From: Bacteroidales bacterium
GTDB taxonomy: Bacteria; Bacteroidota; Bacteroidia; Bacteroidales; Bacteroidaceae
Assembly (NCBI GenBank): GCA_015060885.1
Contig: SUXO01000002.1
Coordinates: 1-64,000, forward strand
DNA length: 64,000 bases
Direction: 5' to 3'
This document shows, piece after piece, positions 1-9,640 of the stretch (position 1 is its first letter; each line of letters begins with the position of its first letter). Under the pieces are notes generated by a model. That model had not been told where the DNA came from, did not search any database, and saw nothing but the letters and a program-made list of their open reading frames with translations. The translations under genes and the position numbers were made by a program.

Positions 1-274
1 TGTGCCGGGCGTTTTTGTTACTTTTTGAGCGACAAAAAGTAAATAAAGGAATTCAATGATAGAAAGAATTGCTCACGGGCCACCGAGGATTTAGGAGTGA
101 GAAAGTTTTATTCCCCCGACTTTTGCAAGTGAGCCCAAAATACACACAAGCAAAGAAATACAGGGACAGACACATCGGTCTGCCCCCTACGGTGGGTGTT
201 TCAATGGTGATTCAAAAGTATTTTTCAGATATCACACACTGTTGCCAAAAAGTCATCAGCATTGCTTTGGCCTC

Positions 275-2509
275 TCACCCGATTCGTGCAATAGTCTTTA
301 TGCTATCGATCTTTTTGAGGCTTGCACAGAGGTTCTTCACATCATCGACATCGTGGACATTTACCCAGAAGGTGCCTTCGAAAATGCCGTCGCTGCTTTC
401 GAGGTGCAGTTTCTGTATACTTGCGTTGAACTCCTGGGAGATAATCACGGTTATCTCGTTGAGAACGCCCAGGTTGTCGATGCCTTTTATCTGAATGGGT
501 ACAATGAAGTTGAGTTTCTTGTGGGTATCCCACTTGGCTGCGAGAATGCGGTCGCCGTGGCTGCTTTTAAGGGTGTTGGCCACGGGGCAGTTGCGCTTGT
601 GTATGGTTATGTGCTTGTTGTCGTCGTAATAACCCAGGACATCGTCGCCGGGAATGGGGTGGCAGCAGTCGGCAATTATGTAGCTGTTCTTTATGTTCTC
701 GTCGGTGAGGTTCAATGTGCTCTTGCGGTCGACGGTTTCGAAGACCTCGGCTGTGGGTTCTTCCTTTTTCTTCTCCTTGCCGAACGAGAAGAGCGACTGG
801 AAACTGAACTTCTTGTTGCCTAACAGTGCATCCTTGTCCTCGTTGCCGAGCACAACGCTTCCTTCGCCTATGGCGGCAAGCAGTGTCTCCTTGTCTTTAA
901 GGTTGTGCAGTTTCCACAGTTTTTCAATGTTGTTGCTGTAATTGCTCAACCCCTCCTGTTCCAGGAACTTGTTGAGCAGTTCCTCGCCGTCGCGTATGAG
1001 CAGGCGTTGCTTGCGGCGCAGTGCAGCAAGTATCTTTGCACGGGCTTTGGCGGTGGTGACAAAGGAGAGCCAGTTCTCGTCGACACGGGGTGCGTTCGAG
1101 GTTATTATCTCAACCTGGTCGCCGCTTTGCAGCTGGTGGTTCAGCGGTACCAGGTGGTGGTTTACTTTTGCTCCTATGCAGTGGTTGCCCAGGAAGGTGT
1201 GTATGCTGTATGCAAGGTCGAGTGCCGTGCAGTTCTGCGGCATTGTCTTTATGTCGCCTTTGGGGGTGAAGACAAAAATCTCTGTTGCGTACAGGTTCAG
1301 CTTTATGGTGTCGAGGAAGTCGAGTGCGTTGGGCTGCGGGTCGTCGAGTATCTCTTTTATGGTGTGCAGCCAGTTTTCGAGCTGGTCGTCGCCGCTGCTC
1401 TCTCCCGCGTTCTTGTATTTCCAGTGGGCGGCAATGCCTTTCTCGGCCACCTCGTTCATCTTCTCGCTCCTTATCTGTACCTCAATCCACTCGCCTCGCT
1501 TGCTCATGAATGTTGCGTGCAGAGCCTTGTAGCCGTTGGTACGTGGTTTGTTCACCCAGTCGCGCAGGCGGTCGGGGTGGGCGTTGTACAGCTTTGTGAG
1601 GGCAATGTATATGTTGAAGCACTCGTTGTTCTCGTCTTTTCCTTCGCGCGGTGTGAATATTATGCGCACCGCAAGTATGTCGAAGATATCCTCGAATGCA
1701 ACGTGCTTCTTCTGCATCTTGTTCCAGATGGAGTAGGGCGACTTTACACGCCCTATTATGCGGTATTTAAGCCCCATTGCGTCGAGCTCGCTGCAAATGG
1801 GCGATGTGAACTCCTTGTAGAGTATTTCGCGGTTGCGCTGGGTGTTCTCAATGAGTTTCTCAATCTTGGCATACTCCTCGGGGTGCTCGTAACGGAAGCT
1901 GAGGTTTTCAAGCTCGGTCTTTATCTTGCTCAATCCCAGGCGGTAGGCGATTGGTGCGTATATGTATAGTGTTTCGCCTGCAATCTTGTACTGCTTGTTC
2001 ACCGGCATAAATTCGAGGGTGCGCATATTGTGCAGGCGGTCGGCTATTTTTATGAGAATGACGCGTATGTCCTCGCTCATTGTGAGCAAGAGTTTCTTGA
2101 AGTTCTCGGCCTGCTCCGATGCGTGTGCGCCGAATACTCCTCCCGATATTTTTGTGAGCCCGTCGACAATGCCTGCAATCTTGTCGCCGAAGAGGTTCCT
2201 TATATCCTCCACCGTGTAGTCGGTGTCCTCCACCACATCGTGCAATAGGGCGGCGCATATCGATGTGGAGCCGAGCCCAATCTCCTTGCATACAATGGTT
2301 GCCACTTCAAGAGGGTGCATAATGTAGGGCTCACCGCTGTGCCGGCGCACTCCTTTATGGGCCTGGCGTGCGAAGTTGAATGCTTTTGTTATAAGTTCAA
2401 CCTTCTTGCGGTGTTGCGAAGCAAGGTATGTGTCGAGCAGTTCGTTGAATGCCCTGTTTATCGCTTCGTCCTCGTTTATTATGTTTCTCTCGTCGTTCTC
2501 CATATGCAC
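275..2509 (-). CDS. relA/spoT: RelA/SpoT-family (p)ppGpp synthetase/hydrolase
   Basis: 744 aa; intact HD motif (LLHDVVEDTDYTVEDI), synthetase domain (RIIGRVKSPYSIWNKMQ...NGYKALHATF), TGS region (EIFVFTPKGDIKTMPQNCTALDLAYSIHT) and C-terminal ACT-like region. Confidence 0.97.
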   Translation of the reverse strand: MHMENDERNIINEDEAINRAFNELLDTYLASQHRKKVELITKAFNFARQAHKGVRRHSGEPYIMHPLEVATIVCKEIGLGSTSICAALLHDVVEDTDYTVEDIRNLFGDKIAGIVDGLTKISGGVFGAHASEQAENFKKLLLTMSEDIRVILIKIADRLHNMRTLEFMPVNKQYKIAGETLYIYAPIAYRLGLSKIKTELENLSFRYEHPEEYAKIEKLIENTQRNREILYKEFTSPICSELDAMGLKYRIIGRVKSPYSIWNKMQKKHVAFEDIFDILAVRIIFTPREGKDENNECFNIYIALTKLYNAHPDRLRDWVNKPRTNGYKALHATFMSKRGEWIEVQIRSEKMNEVAEKGIAAHWKYKNAGESSGDDQLENWLHTIKEILDDPQPNALDFLDTIKLNLYATEIFVFTPKGDIKTMPQNCTALDLAYSIHTFLGNHCIGAKVNHHLVPLNHQLQSGDQVEIITSNAPRVDENWLSFVTTAKARAKILAALRRKQRLLIRDGEELLNKFLEQEGLSNYSNNIEKLWKLHNLKDKETLLAAIGEGSVVLGNEDKDALLGNKKFSFQSLFSFGKEKKKEEPTAEVFETVDRKSTLNLTDENIKNSYIIADCCHPIPGDDVLGYYDDNKHITIHKRNCPVANTLKSSHGDRILAAKWDTHKKLNFIVPIQIKGIDNLGVLNEITVIISQEFNASIQKLHLESSDGIFEGTFWVNVHDVDDVKNLCASLKKIDSIKTIARIG

Positions 2510-2512
2510 TCA

Positions 2513-3868
2513 TCAATAAATTTTAAGGCGGCGGCCGGCGCGTATCTTGGTGTTGCGCATGTTGTTCCAGCGCATAATCTGCTTCACGGTCACGCGATAC
2601 TTGCGGGCAATGCTTCCAAGCGTTTCTCCGTTGCGTATCTTGTGGTATTTGAGCGTGCCTCGCCCGTCGTCATTGGCTTTTGCCTGTTTAAGCATCTTGG
2701 CGATGTCGCTTTTGGGGAAGAACTGCTCCTTGTTGTAGTTGTAAATGCTGTCCTCGTTGGCAATGAATTGGGTTATTGCGCTGTTGGGGAGGCGCAGCAC
2801 GTATGTTTCGGCCTCTCCGGGTATAACGTCTTTGAGGTATTGCGGGTTTATTGCACGTATATCTTCGATGCTTATGTCGCAGAATTGTGTAATCTGTTTG
2901 AAGTGAAGGTTCTTTGTTATGAGCAACGTGTCGGTGCCTATGGGTATTTTGGGCTCCATTGGGCATATACCGTGCTCCTCATGGTATGTCATCACATAGT
3001 TGGCTGCCACAAGTGCCGGCAGGTAACCGCGTGTCTCGCGGGGCAGGAAACGGTAAATTTCCCAAAAGTCGGTCTTCCCGCCCGAACGCAGAATGGCCTT
3101 CTTTACATTGCCGGGGCCGCAGTTGTAGGCGGCTATGGCGAGGTCCCAACGGTTGAAGAACTTGTAGAGGTCGCGCAGGTAATGGAGCCCGGCGTGTGTA
3201 GCCTTCAACGGGTCGAAACGGTCGTCGATGTAGTTGTTCGATTTAAGCCCGTACAGCTTGCCGGTGGCGAACATAAACTGCCACAATCCTTTGGCACCTG
3301 CACGTGAAACGGCTTTCGGGTTGAGTGCCGACTCTATGACAGGCAGGTATTTAAGTTCGTGGGGCATATTGTACTTGTCAATCTCGGCCTCAATCATAGG
3401 CATATAGAATTCCGAAATTCCGAGCATATATGAAACAAGCGAGCGGTTGCGAGTGGTGTAACGGTCGATACACTGGCGCACCATATTGTTGTAAGGCATA
3501 TCTATTATGCTCGGTATCAAGGTGAGCCGTTTGGCATAAAGGGTGTCGCTCACCTTTATCTGTTCCCATCCCTCGGTGTTGCATTCGAACGATTTGAGCA
3601 GGTTGCGTGCCTGCCAGCCGTTGAGCAGGCTGTCTATTTCGGCAGTCATTCCTTCGGGGAAGTCGAAGTGCAGGCTGTCGGTTGCAACGCTGTCGGGCAG
3701 TGCTGCAAACTGTTCTGTGCTGTCGGGCTGCACAATGTCCTCGTCGGTTATTATGCTTTCGTCGAAGAGCGCACCGTTGTCGAGCGTGTCGGTCGGCAGC
3801 CACAATGGTGTTGCCTGAACACCAAAGTGCAATAGTATCAGTGTTATGAGTGTTGTGTATGTTCGCAT
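2513..3868 (-). CDS. mltD: Lytic transglycosylase (SLT domain) with C-terminal LysM
   Basis: ESALNPKAVSRAGAKGLWQFMFATGKLYGL...YNCGPGNV SLT motifs; C-terminal LysM KIRNGETLGSIARKYRVTVKQIMRWNN. Confidence 0.93.
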   Translation of the reverse strand: MRTYTTLITLILLHFGVQATPLWLPTDTLDNGALFDESIITDEDIVQPDSTEQFAALPDSVATDSLHFDFPEGMTAEIDSLLNGWQARNLLKSFECNTEGWEQIKVSDTLYAKRLTLIPSIIDMPYNNMVRQCIDRYTTRNRSLVSYMLGISEFYMPMIEAEIDKYNMPHELKYLPVIESALNPKAVSRAGAKGLWQFMFATGKLYGLKSNNYIDDRFDPLKATHAGLHYLRDLYKFFNRWDLAIAAYNCGPGNVKKAILRSGGKTDFWEIYRFLPRETRGYLPALVAANYVMTYHEEHGICPMEPKIPIGTDTLLITKNLHFKQITQFCDISIEDIRAINPQYLKDVIPGEAETYVLRLPNSAITQFIANEDSIYNYNKEQFFPKSDIAKMLKQAKANDDGRGTLKYHKIRNGETLGSIARKYRVTVKQIMRWNNMRNTKIRAGRRLKIY

Positions 3869-3874
3869 CTCTCT

Positions 3875-4627
3875 TTAAAAGGTAATGTTGCAGTTAAGCC
3901 CGTAAGAACTCTTGGCCATGTTGCCTGTGGCAACCGTGTTGTTCAGTATTTCGGGCTGTATGGTGAGGTTTATATCTTCGCTTATGTCGAAACTCGAAAG
4001 CTGTGCATCGACATAGGCATCGACTACCGACAATACATACACGCCTATGAATGCGAAGATACTCAAATCGCGCCAACGGCGGTAGCGGTCTTTCCTCTTC
4101 TTGAACACTTCGGTTACATAATCCTTGTTTGCATCGAAGTCGTATCCCGGCCTGAAAAAATCCTTGTACGAGTCGGTGCCGGGGTTGTCGTCCATAATGT
4201 CGAGGTAGGCCTGGCGATAGTCGCTGTACATCTGGCTGTTCCAATTGAAGGCATAAAGACAGCCTATGAAACCGCCGTAAACAATGGGCAGTTTCCAGTA
4301 TTTGCGGTTGTAAATCTGTCCTCCGCCGGGGAACACCACTGCCAGCCAGGTGGCTTTTGTGGGGTCGGGAGTGAAGGGTTTTATTACAGGCATTTCGTTG
4401 TAGTTGCTCTGTCTTTTGAGTGCTGCACGGCTGCTGTCGGGCGAAATTGCTATGCTGTTCTTGTAAACGCTGTCTATGGCAAGCGAGTCGGCGTGCAGCG
4501 TGGCTGCCACAACCGTTTCGTCGAGTGGGGAGTTGTTCTCCTGTGCCACGCTGTTGTCTGTTGCAAAGGTCAGCAGAAACGCTGCCAGCATTGCCGCTTT
4601 CTTGTATGTGGAACGTGTGTGTGTCAC
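3875..4627 (-). CDS. DUF5683-like membrane protein
   Basis: Signal peptide; KATWLAVVFPGGGQIYNRKYWKLPIVYGGF motif; position between parB and the transglycosylase gene, as is usual in Bacteroidetes. Confidence 0.8.
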   Translation of the reverse strand: MTHTRSTYKKAAMLAAFLLTFATDNSVAQENNSPLDETVVAATLHADSLAIDSVYKNSIAISPDSSRAALKRQSNYNEMPVIKPFTPDPTKATWLAVVFPGGGQIYNRKYWKLPIVYGGFIGCLYAFNWNSQMYSDYRQAYLDIMDDNPGTDSYKDFFRPGYDFDANKDYVTEVFKKRKDRYRRWRDLSIFAFIGVYVLSVVDAYVDAQLSSFDISEDINLTIQPEILNNTVATGNMAKSSYGLNCNITF

Positions 4628-4631
4628 GATA

Positions 4632-5516
4632 TCAGTTGTTTAATTTGTCAAATATAGTGATAATTCGTTCAAGTTCCTGTTCGTTTTTGAACTTTATGCT
4701 TATTTTACCGCTTCCTTTTGCCGAGCAGGTGAGCTGCACCGGTGTCTGGAAAAAGTTTGTGAGCTGTTTTTTAAGCTGGTGGAATTCGGGGTTCTGCTGC
4801 TTGGCAACACTCTTCTTGCCGCTTTCGGCAACAGGAGTTCCCTCCTTTATGCTGCGTACTCTCTCTTCCACTTCGCGCACCGAATAGCCGTTGGCCTCAA
4901 TCTCGTGAAAGAGCTTTATCTGCTCGGCGGGGTTATCAATGGAGAGTATGGCACGGGCGTGTCCCATATCTATCCTCTTCTCCTTCAATGCCATCTGTAT
5001 GGCGGCGGGCAGGCGTAGCAGGCGCAGGAAATTGGCTATTGTGGCACGTCCCTTGCCCACACGCTTGCTCAACTGCTCTTGTGAGAGGTTGTGCTGCTCG
5101 ATGAGCTGTTGGTAGGCCAGTGCAATCTCCAATGCATTGAGGTCCTCGCGTTGTATGTTCTCAATGAGAGCCATCTCCATTGTGTCCTCGTCATCGGCTT
5201 TCAGAATGTAGGCCGGAATGGTGCTCTTGCCTGCAATTTGCGAAGCACGGTAGCGGCGTTCGCCCGCGATAATCTGGTATTTTTCTCCCTCGGTCTTGCG
5301 CAGTGTGATTGGCTGTATCACTCCCAACTCCTTTATGGAGTCGGCAAGTTCGTTAAGAGCTGTTTCGTCAAATTCGCGGCGCGGCTGGTTGGGGTTGGCT
5401 TCGATGAGGCTTATCTCAATCTCGCCAATCGATTGCGAGCCCGATGTCTGTACGGTTTCGGTTGAAATGAGTGCATCGAGCCCTCGTCCTAATGTGAATT
5501 TCTTATTTGGTGCCAT
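4632..5516 (-). CDS. parB: ParB/RepB/Spo0J chromosome partitioning protein
   Basis: NPNQPRREFDETALNELADSIKELGVIQPITLR and GERRYRASQIAG ParB motifs; adjacent to parA. Confidence 0.97.
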   Translation of the reverse strand: MAPNKKFTLGRGLDALISTETVQTSGSQSIGEIEISLIEANPNQPRREFDETALNELADSIKELGVIQPITLRKTEGEKYQIIAGERRYRASQIAGKSTIPAYILKADDEDTMEMALIENIQREDLNALEIALAYQQLIEQHNLSQEQLSKRVGKGRATIANFLRLLRLPAAIQMALKEKRIDMGHARAILSIDNPAEQIKLFHEIEANGYSVREVEERVRSIKEGTPVAESGKKSVAKQQNPEFHQLKKQLTNFFQTPVQLTCSAKGSGKISIKFKNEQELERIITIFDKLNN

Positions 5517-5551
5517 TAGCGGTTCTTCGTTTTTTATATAATAGAGAGTTT

Positions 5552-6319
5552 TTATTCGTTATTTCTGTCAATTATCTCCTGGGCAAGTGCAAGGTAATTC
5601 TTTGCACCGGTCGAGTCGGCATCGTACATAATAACCGGAATACCCATACTTGGTGCCTCGCCCAAGCGTATGTTGCGCTGTATTACGGTGTTGAAAACCA
5701 GCTCGCGGAAGTGTTTCTTTACCTCGTTGTACACCTGGTTGCTCAGTCGCAGGCGTGAATTGAACATTGTGAGCAGGAAACCCTCGATGTCGAGCGGGGG
5801 ATTAAGATTCGACTTTATTATCTTAATGGTGTTGAGCAATTTGCTTATACCTTCGAGGGCAAAATACTCACACTGCACAGGTATGATTACCGAGTCGGCG
5901 GCAGTGAGGGAGTTTACTGTTATGAGCCCCAGCGAGGGCGAGCAGTCGATGAGTATATAGTCGTATTTGTCCTTTATGGGTGCAAGTGCCTCACGCATAA
6001 TTTTTTCGCGGTTGGGCATATCGAGCATCTCAATCTCGGCACCCACAAGGTCTATGTGCGAGGGGATTATGTCGAGCCCCTCAATGCAGGTCTTTTGTAT
6101 GCCGTCGGTTATTGCGGCCTTGTTTATAAGGCATTCATAAATGGAGCATTCAATCTCGCGTATATCTATGCCCAGGCCCGACGAGGCGTTGGCCTGCGGG
6201 TCGGCATCAATTACAAGTACCTTCTTTTCGTATGTTGCCAACGATGCTGCGAGGTTTATGGCTGTGGTGGTTTTTCCCACGCCGCCTTTCTGGTTGGCAA
6301 GTGCAATTATTTTTCCCAT
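5552..6319 (-). CDS. parA: ParA/Soj family ATPase
   Basis: MGKIIALANQKGGVGKTTTAINLAASLA deviant Walker A; start moved from the track ORF (6394) to the M preceding GKIIALANQKGG. Confidence 0.97.
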   Translation of the reverse strand: MGKIIALANQKGGVGKTTTAINLAASLATYEKKVLVIDADPQANASSGLGIDIREIECSIYECLINKAAITDGIQKTCIEGLDIIPSHIDLVGAEIEMLDMPNREKIMREALAPIKDKYDYILIDCSPSLGLITVNSLTAADSVIIPVQCEYFALEGISKLLNTIKIIKSNLNPPLDIEGFLLTMFNSRLRLSNQVYNEVKKHFRELVFNTVIQRNIRLGEAPSMGIPVIMYDADSTGAKNYLALAQEIIDRNNE

Positions 6320-6507
6320 TATGTTGTTTATGTAATATCCGTTATTGTAAAAAATCCTTTGCAGCGGGGCAAGCAGTCTGCTCCACATTTGCAATTATTG
6401 GGCGAAGATACTAAAAAAAAGTATTGGATTTAACTATTTGCATTTTAGTTATGAACAGCTTGCCACAAAATTTGCAAAAAAATGTTATAAAGTAAGAAAC
6501 TATATGA

Positions 6508-6549
6508 ACACATATCCCTGCAACGGTGGGGTGTTGCAGGGATATGTGT
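6508..6549 (-). terminator. Stem-loop terminator downstream of the 7447-6566 gene
   Basis: Inverted repeat ACACATATCCCTGCAAC...GTTGCAGGGATATGTGT immediately 3' of the 6566 stop codon. Confidence 0.6.
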
Positions 6550-6565
6550 GTTGTGGTATTGTGTT

Positions 6566-7447
6566 TTATTTCAGGTGCCTGATGAATAGTTCGCAATCCT
6601 TTGCGCCGGAGTTTATGATTTTTTTCTTTATCTTCGAACGTTTGCTGTATATGTAGCTCGCGGGTTTCTCGGTGAGGAAACTTATTGTGTTGTTCGACAG
6701 TTCGGCATAAGAGTATATCACCAGGCTCATTTCATCCTCTTTTATTGAAGGGACCTGCTCGCGTAATTTGGTGATAATGTTGTCGTTATATTTGTTTATA
6801 ATCTCTTCGAGCTGCAACAGCGCCTCTTTGCTTTTGAGATGGTTTATTATCTTGCTCACCCTTCGTCCCTTTTCGGCATCGCTGTAATTGTCGCCGCGTT
6901 GGTAGAAGTCGCTGCATATTTCGTCAATGGTGGCAAAACGCTCTTTGAATATCCTTTTCGATATGTTGTGTACCTCGTTCTCTTTCTCTTGCATTCTTGC
7001 AATGTCGTGTTGCATTGTTTCTATCTGCTCGCGAGCCTCTTCGTGGTGTTCTCTCTTTTTAAGGTACAGGTATATGGCAAGGGTGGTGACGAGTATAAAA
7101 AAGAGTGCAACGGCTGCGGTTAGATATTTGCTGTTCCCGGCAATCAGTTCCTGCTCCAATGATTTAAGATGCAGTTTTTCCTCTCTCAGGATTTTAAGGG
7201 CATACTTGTCGGGGAAATTGTTCCAATGGTGCTGCACAAGTGCGTAAAAATTATTGTCGTTCAGTTCTATGGCAAGTTCTTCGGCGGCATAGAGCTCCTC
7301 AAAGCTCTCATTGAATTGTCCGGCAGTGAAAAGTTCGTGCCCTGTTTCGTAGTGGTTCACCATTTGCCGGTAGTTATCGGCATAATCGTTGTTGTTGCCG
7401 CATGAAACCGACAACATAAGGAGTATTACATATAGAATTTCTCTCAT
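6566..7447 (-). CDS. Lipoprotein-type N-terminus, central TM helix, C-terminal HTH-like region; putative membrane-tethered regulator
   Basis: Lipobox LLMLSVSCG; TM segment LTAAVALFFILVTTLAIYLYL; coiled coil; C-terminal EDEMSLVIYSYAELSNNTISFLTEKPASYIYSKRSKIKKKI resembles a degenerate LuxR-like HTH of Bacteroidetes membrane regulators. Confidence 0.6.
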   Translation of the reverse strand: MREILYVILLMLSVSCGNNNDYADNYRQMVNHYETGHELFTAGQFNESFEELYAAEELAIELNDNNFYALVQHHWNNFPDKYALKILREEKLHLKSLEQELIAGNSKYLTAAVALFFILVTTLAIYLYLKKREHHEEAREQIETMQHDIARMQEKENEVHNISKRIFKERFATIDEICSDFYQRGDNYSDAEKGRRVSKIINHLKSKEALLQLEEIINKYNDNIITKLREQVPSIKEDEMSLVIYSYAELSNNTISFLTEKPASYIYSKRSKIKKKIINSGAKDCELFIRHLK

Positions 7448-7459
7448 AACCTTTTGCTC

Positions 7460-8128
7460 TTAAAAATCGTCCGATGAGTAGATGAATGTGCTGCCGGTTG
7501 CCATTGTGCCTATGTTGTCATATATGATGGTGCCGGTGCCCGAAAGTATGCTTGTGGTGAAATATCGTTTGCCATCGTATTCCCACTCCATTTCCACCGT
7601 TGCGGTTCCTATGTGAATTAACGGTTCCACCCTCTTTTTTATCAGCATAATCTTTTCAAAGAAAGCTGTGTCGCGGCTCATTTCTCCAATGTTGAATATA
7701 TTATTCTTCTCGGCAATCACCGCATCGGGGCCGAACATCTTTTCAATCAGGTTGTTTTTTTCCTCCTCGTTGCCTATTATCTGCTTCTTGCCGTGCCCCA
7801 CAAATTTTATCTTGCTGCTGTCGCCGGCTGTGGAGAGTCTTCTTGCGTACTCGCTTTGTACCTGCCACCTCTCCAAGCTTGTGTTTCTTCCCTGAAACAG
7901 TGTTATGAGTATGTTGGCAAAGATGGTGAGAAACAACAGTAGAGAAAGTGCCATAAAAGCACTCTTTCCTTTTCTTTGCAGGATTATGGTTGCAATGTCG
8001 GCAGCAATTAGCAGTGCCAACGTTGCAAGCATCCACGGGTGCTGCATCAGCGATTCGTTGCAGAAAGTTAAATATATGGCATATGTTGCTGCAAGGCAAC
8101 TTAATATGTGTAGTATATAGCTTTTCAT
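7460..8128 (-). CDS. Membrane protein sharing a C-terminal domain with the large secreted proteins at 12440-14008 and 15206-16804
   Basis: N-terminal TM helices; NLIEKMFGPDAV...NIFNIG...VEMEWEYDGKRYFTTSILSGTGTIIYDNIGTMATGS aligns by eye with KVIKELFSPHSC...GIYNIG...VELEWEYKNYTYYTTAFVSQKTNSIVYDNVGSIATGE. Confidence 0.75.
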   Translation of the reverse strand: MKSYILHILSCLAATYAIYLTFCNESLMQHPWMLATLALLIAADIATIILQRKGKSAFMALSLLLFLTIFANILITLFQGRNTSLERWQVQSEYARRLSTAGDSSKIKFVGHGKKQIIGNEEEKNNLIEKMFGPDAVIAEKNNIFNIGEMSRDTAFFEKIMLIKKRVEPLIHIGTATVEMEWEYDGKRYFTTSILSGTGTIIYDNIGTMATGSTFIYSSDDF

Positions 8129-8167
8129 TTTATTGCAAATATAATGAATAAAGAATTGTAAGAACTA

Positions 8168-9640
8168 TCATAGTTTATTTAATTCGTATTTGACATTGTT
8201 TAATATGATATCAATTTTTCTTGATGGAACCTTCATTTTCTTCTTTAATATGTTATTACCCAAAATTTGCATTTTCTCTGTTTCTCCTAATTGTTTGTAA
8301 ATTTTGAATCGCTGGTATAATGGGATAAAGCGATTTGGGCACATATAACCGGCCTTTATGTAGTGTTCTTCAGCTTTATTAAAATCTTCCAAAAACATAT
8401 AGCTGTTGGCAATAATAATTTCAAGTTCATAACTTGAAATATATTCTTTACATTCATTACACACTTTAAGACATTGTGCATAATCTTTATTGTTATATTC
8501 AATAGTTGCCAATGAATATAATAGATTGCCTCTGTCAATGAAGTATGAATTATAATTATCGAAAATATCATTTGCAATCTGTCTGTTCCCGTTTTTGAAT
8601 TCATTGATAGCTATGTTCCATTTCCAATCATCCATGCTTGCTTTTGCTTCTATACATAATGTGAAAAACAGAATGGTTAACATACCGGTTTTTATTGAGT
8701 ATTCAGGCGAGTATTCAATCCTTAAAATAACAGGTATGGCATACGCTGTTATCATTAGTTGTACAAATGAAATGGAAAAAGGATAGGAAAAGCAACTCCA
8801 AACTAATAGTATAATTAGAAAATGAAGCGCAGTTCTATTTGCAATATCTTTTGACAAACTTAAATGGCGTATAATGAATACAACGAATAAAATAAAAATA
8901 AGAAGTGTCTGTATGCCGTAATCGACCGCGATCCTTAAAAATTCATTAAGCGGATGCTTGATGTCATCGGCCAGTATTTCGGCTTTTTCATTATGTTTAT
9001 GTTTGAAATAATTGGCCTGAAAATTCATATAGTTCGCCTCAAATCCATTCTTTCCCCAACCGAAAGGCCTTTCATAAATCATTTCAATAGTTCTTTCAAG
9101 AATGAATTTTCGTCCAGTTGAGGAATCTTCTTTTGTAAAGAACAGGACAGATGCAAATAGTATGAAAATTATTCCGATAATTAAAAATAAATATTTTGTT
9201 TTTAAATGAGCGGATAAAATAAAGATGCTTGAAATACTCATTGCGATAATTCCGGTTCTGGACCCTGAAATTGCAACAAGAATAAATGTCGTAATAAATA
9301 GTGTGTAAATGAATGTCTTTAAAACAGTTTTTTTGTTTTCTAAAAAGAAAAGAAGAGCCGGTGTTGATAGTGTAACACACATTGCATATACAGATGCATT
9401 CCCAATATTTCTGCATACAGTCGCTACGGTTCCTAATGATGCTATTAGGAACATAATTGAAATAGAAATATTGTCGGAGTTTCTTCTCATTCTTTTTAAC
9501 TTGATAAGTACAATTATGCTTATGACAAGTATTGACATTGAGGATATATGGTTGCACCACCACAAACTATTTCCTTCTCCATCATTTCTAAAAAAAACAG
9601 TAAGTAACAATGCAATTCCCAATATTGGAAGTGTACTCAT
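8168..9640 (-). CDS. O-antigen ligase/Wzy-like polytopic membrane protein with C-terminal TPR-like region
   Basis: Many TM helices; SSTGRKFILERTIEMI...ADDIKHPLNEFLRIAVDYG motif; C-terminal YAQCLKVCNECKEYISSYELEIIIANSYMFLEDFNKAEEHY TPR-like; 4-nt ATGA overlap with the upstream gene; paralog of 37577-39088. Confidence 0.8.
   Translation of the reverse strand: MSTLPILGIALLLTVFFRNDGEGNSLWWCNHISSMSILVISIIVLIKLKRMRRNSDNISISIMFLIASLGTVATVCRNIGNASVYAMCVTLSTPALLFFLENKKTVLKTFIYTLFITTFILVAISGSRTGIIAMSISSIFILSAHLKTKYLFLIIGIIFILFASVLFFTKEDSSTGRKFILERTIEMIYERPFGWGKNGFEANYMNFQANYFKHKHNEKAEILADDIKHPLNEFLRIAVDYGIQTLLIFILFVVFIIRHLSLSKDIANRTALHFLIILLVWSCFSYPFSISFVQLMITAYAIPVILRIEYSPEYSIKTGMLTILFFTLCIEAKASMDDWKWNIAINEFKNGNRQIANDIFDNYNSYFIDRGNLLYSLATIEYNNKDYAQCLKVCNECKEYISSYELEIIIANSYMFLEDFNKAEEHYIKAGYMCPNRFIPLYQRFKIYKQLGETEKMQILGNNILKKKMKVPSRKIDIILNNVKYELNKL

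Noticed and set aside
905-1969. 354-aa plus-strand ORF opposite the RelA/SpoT gene
   Set aside because: Exact antisense of a well-supported gene; no recognisable domain; an artefact of codon bias.
4632-6319. Possible replication origin or parS cluster next to parAB
   Set aside because: No TGTTTCACGTGAAACA-like parS site or DnaA-box cluster noticed; dnaA/gidA context absent.
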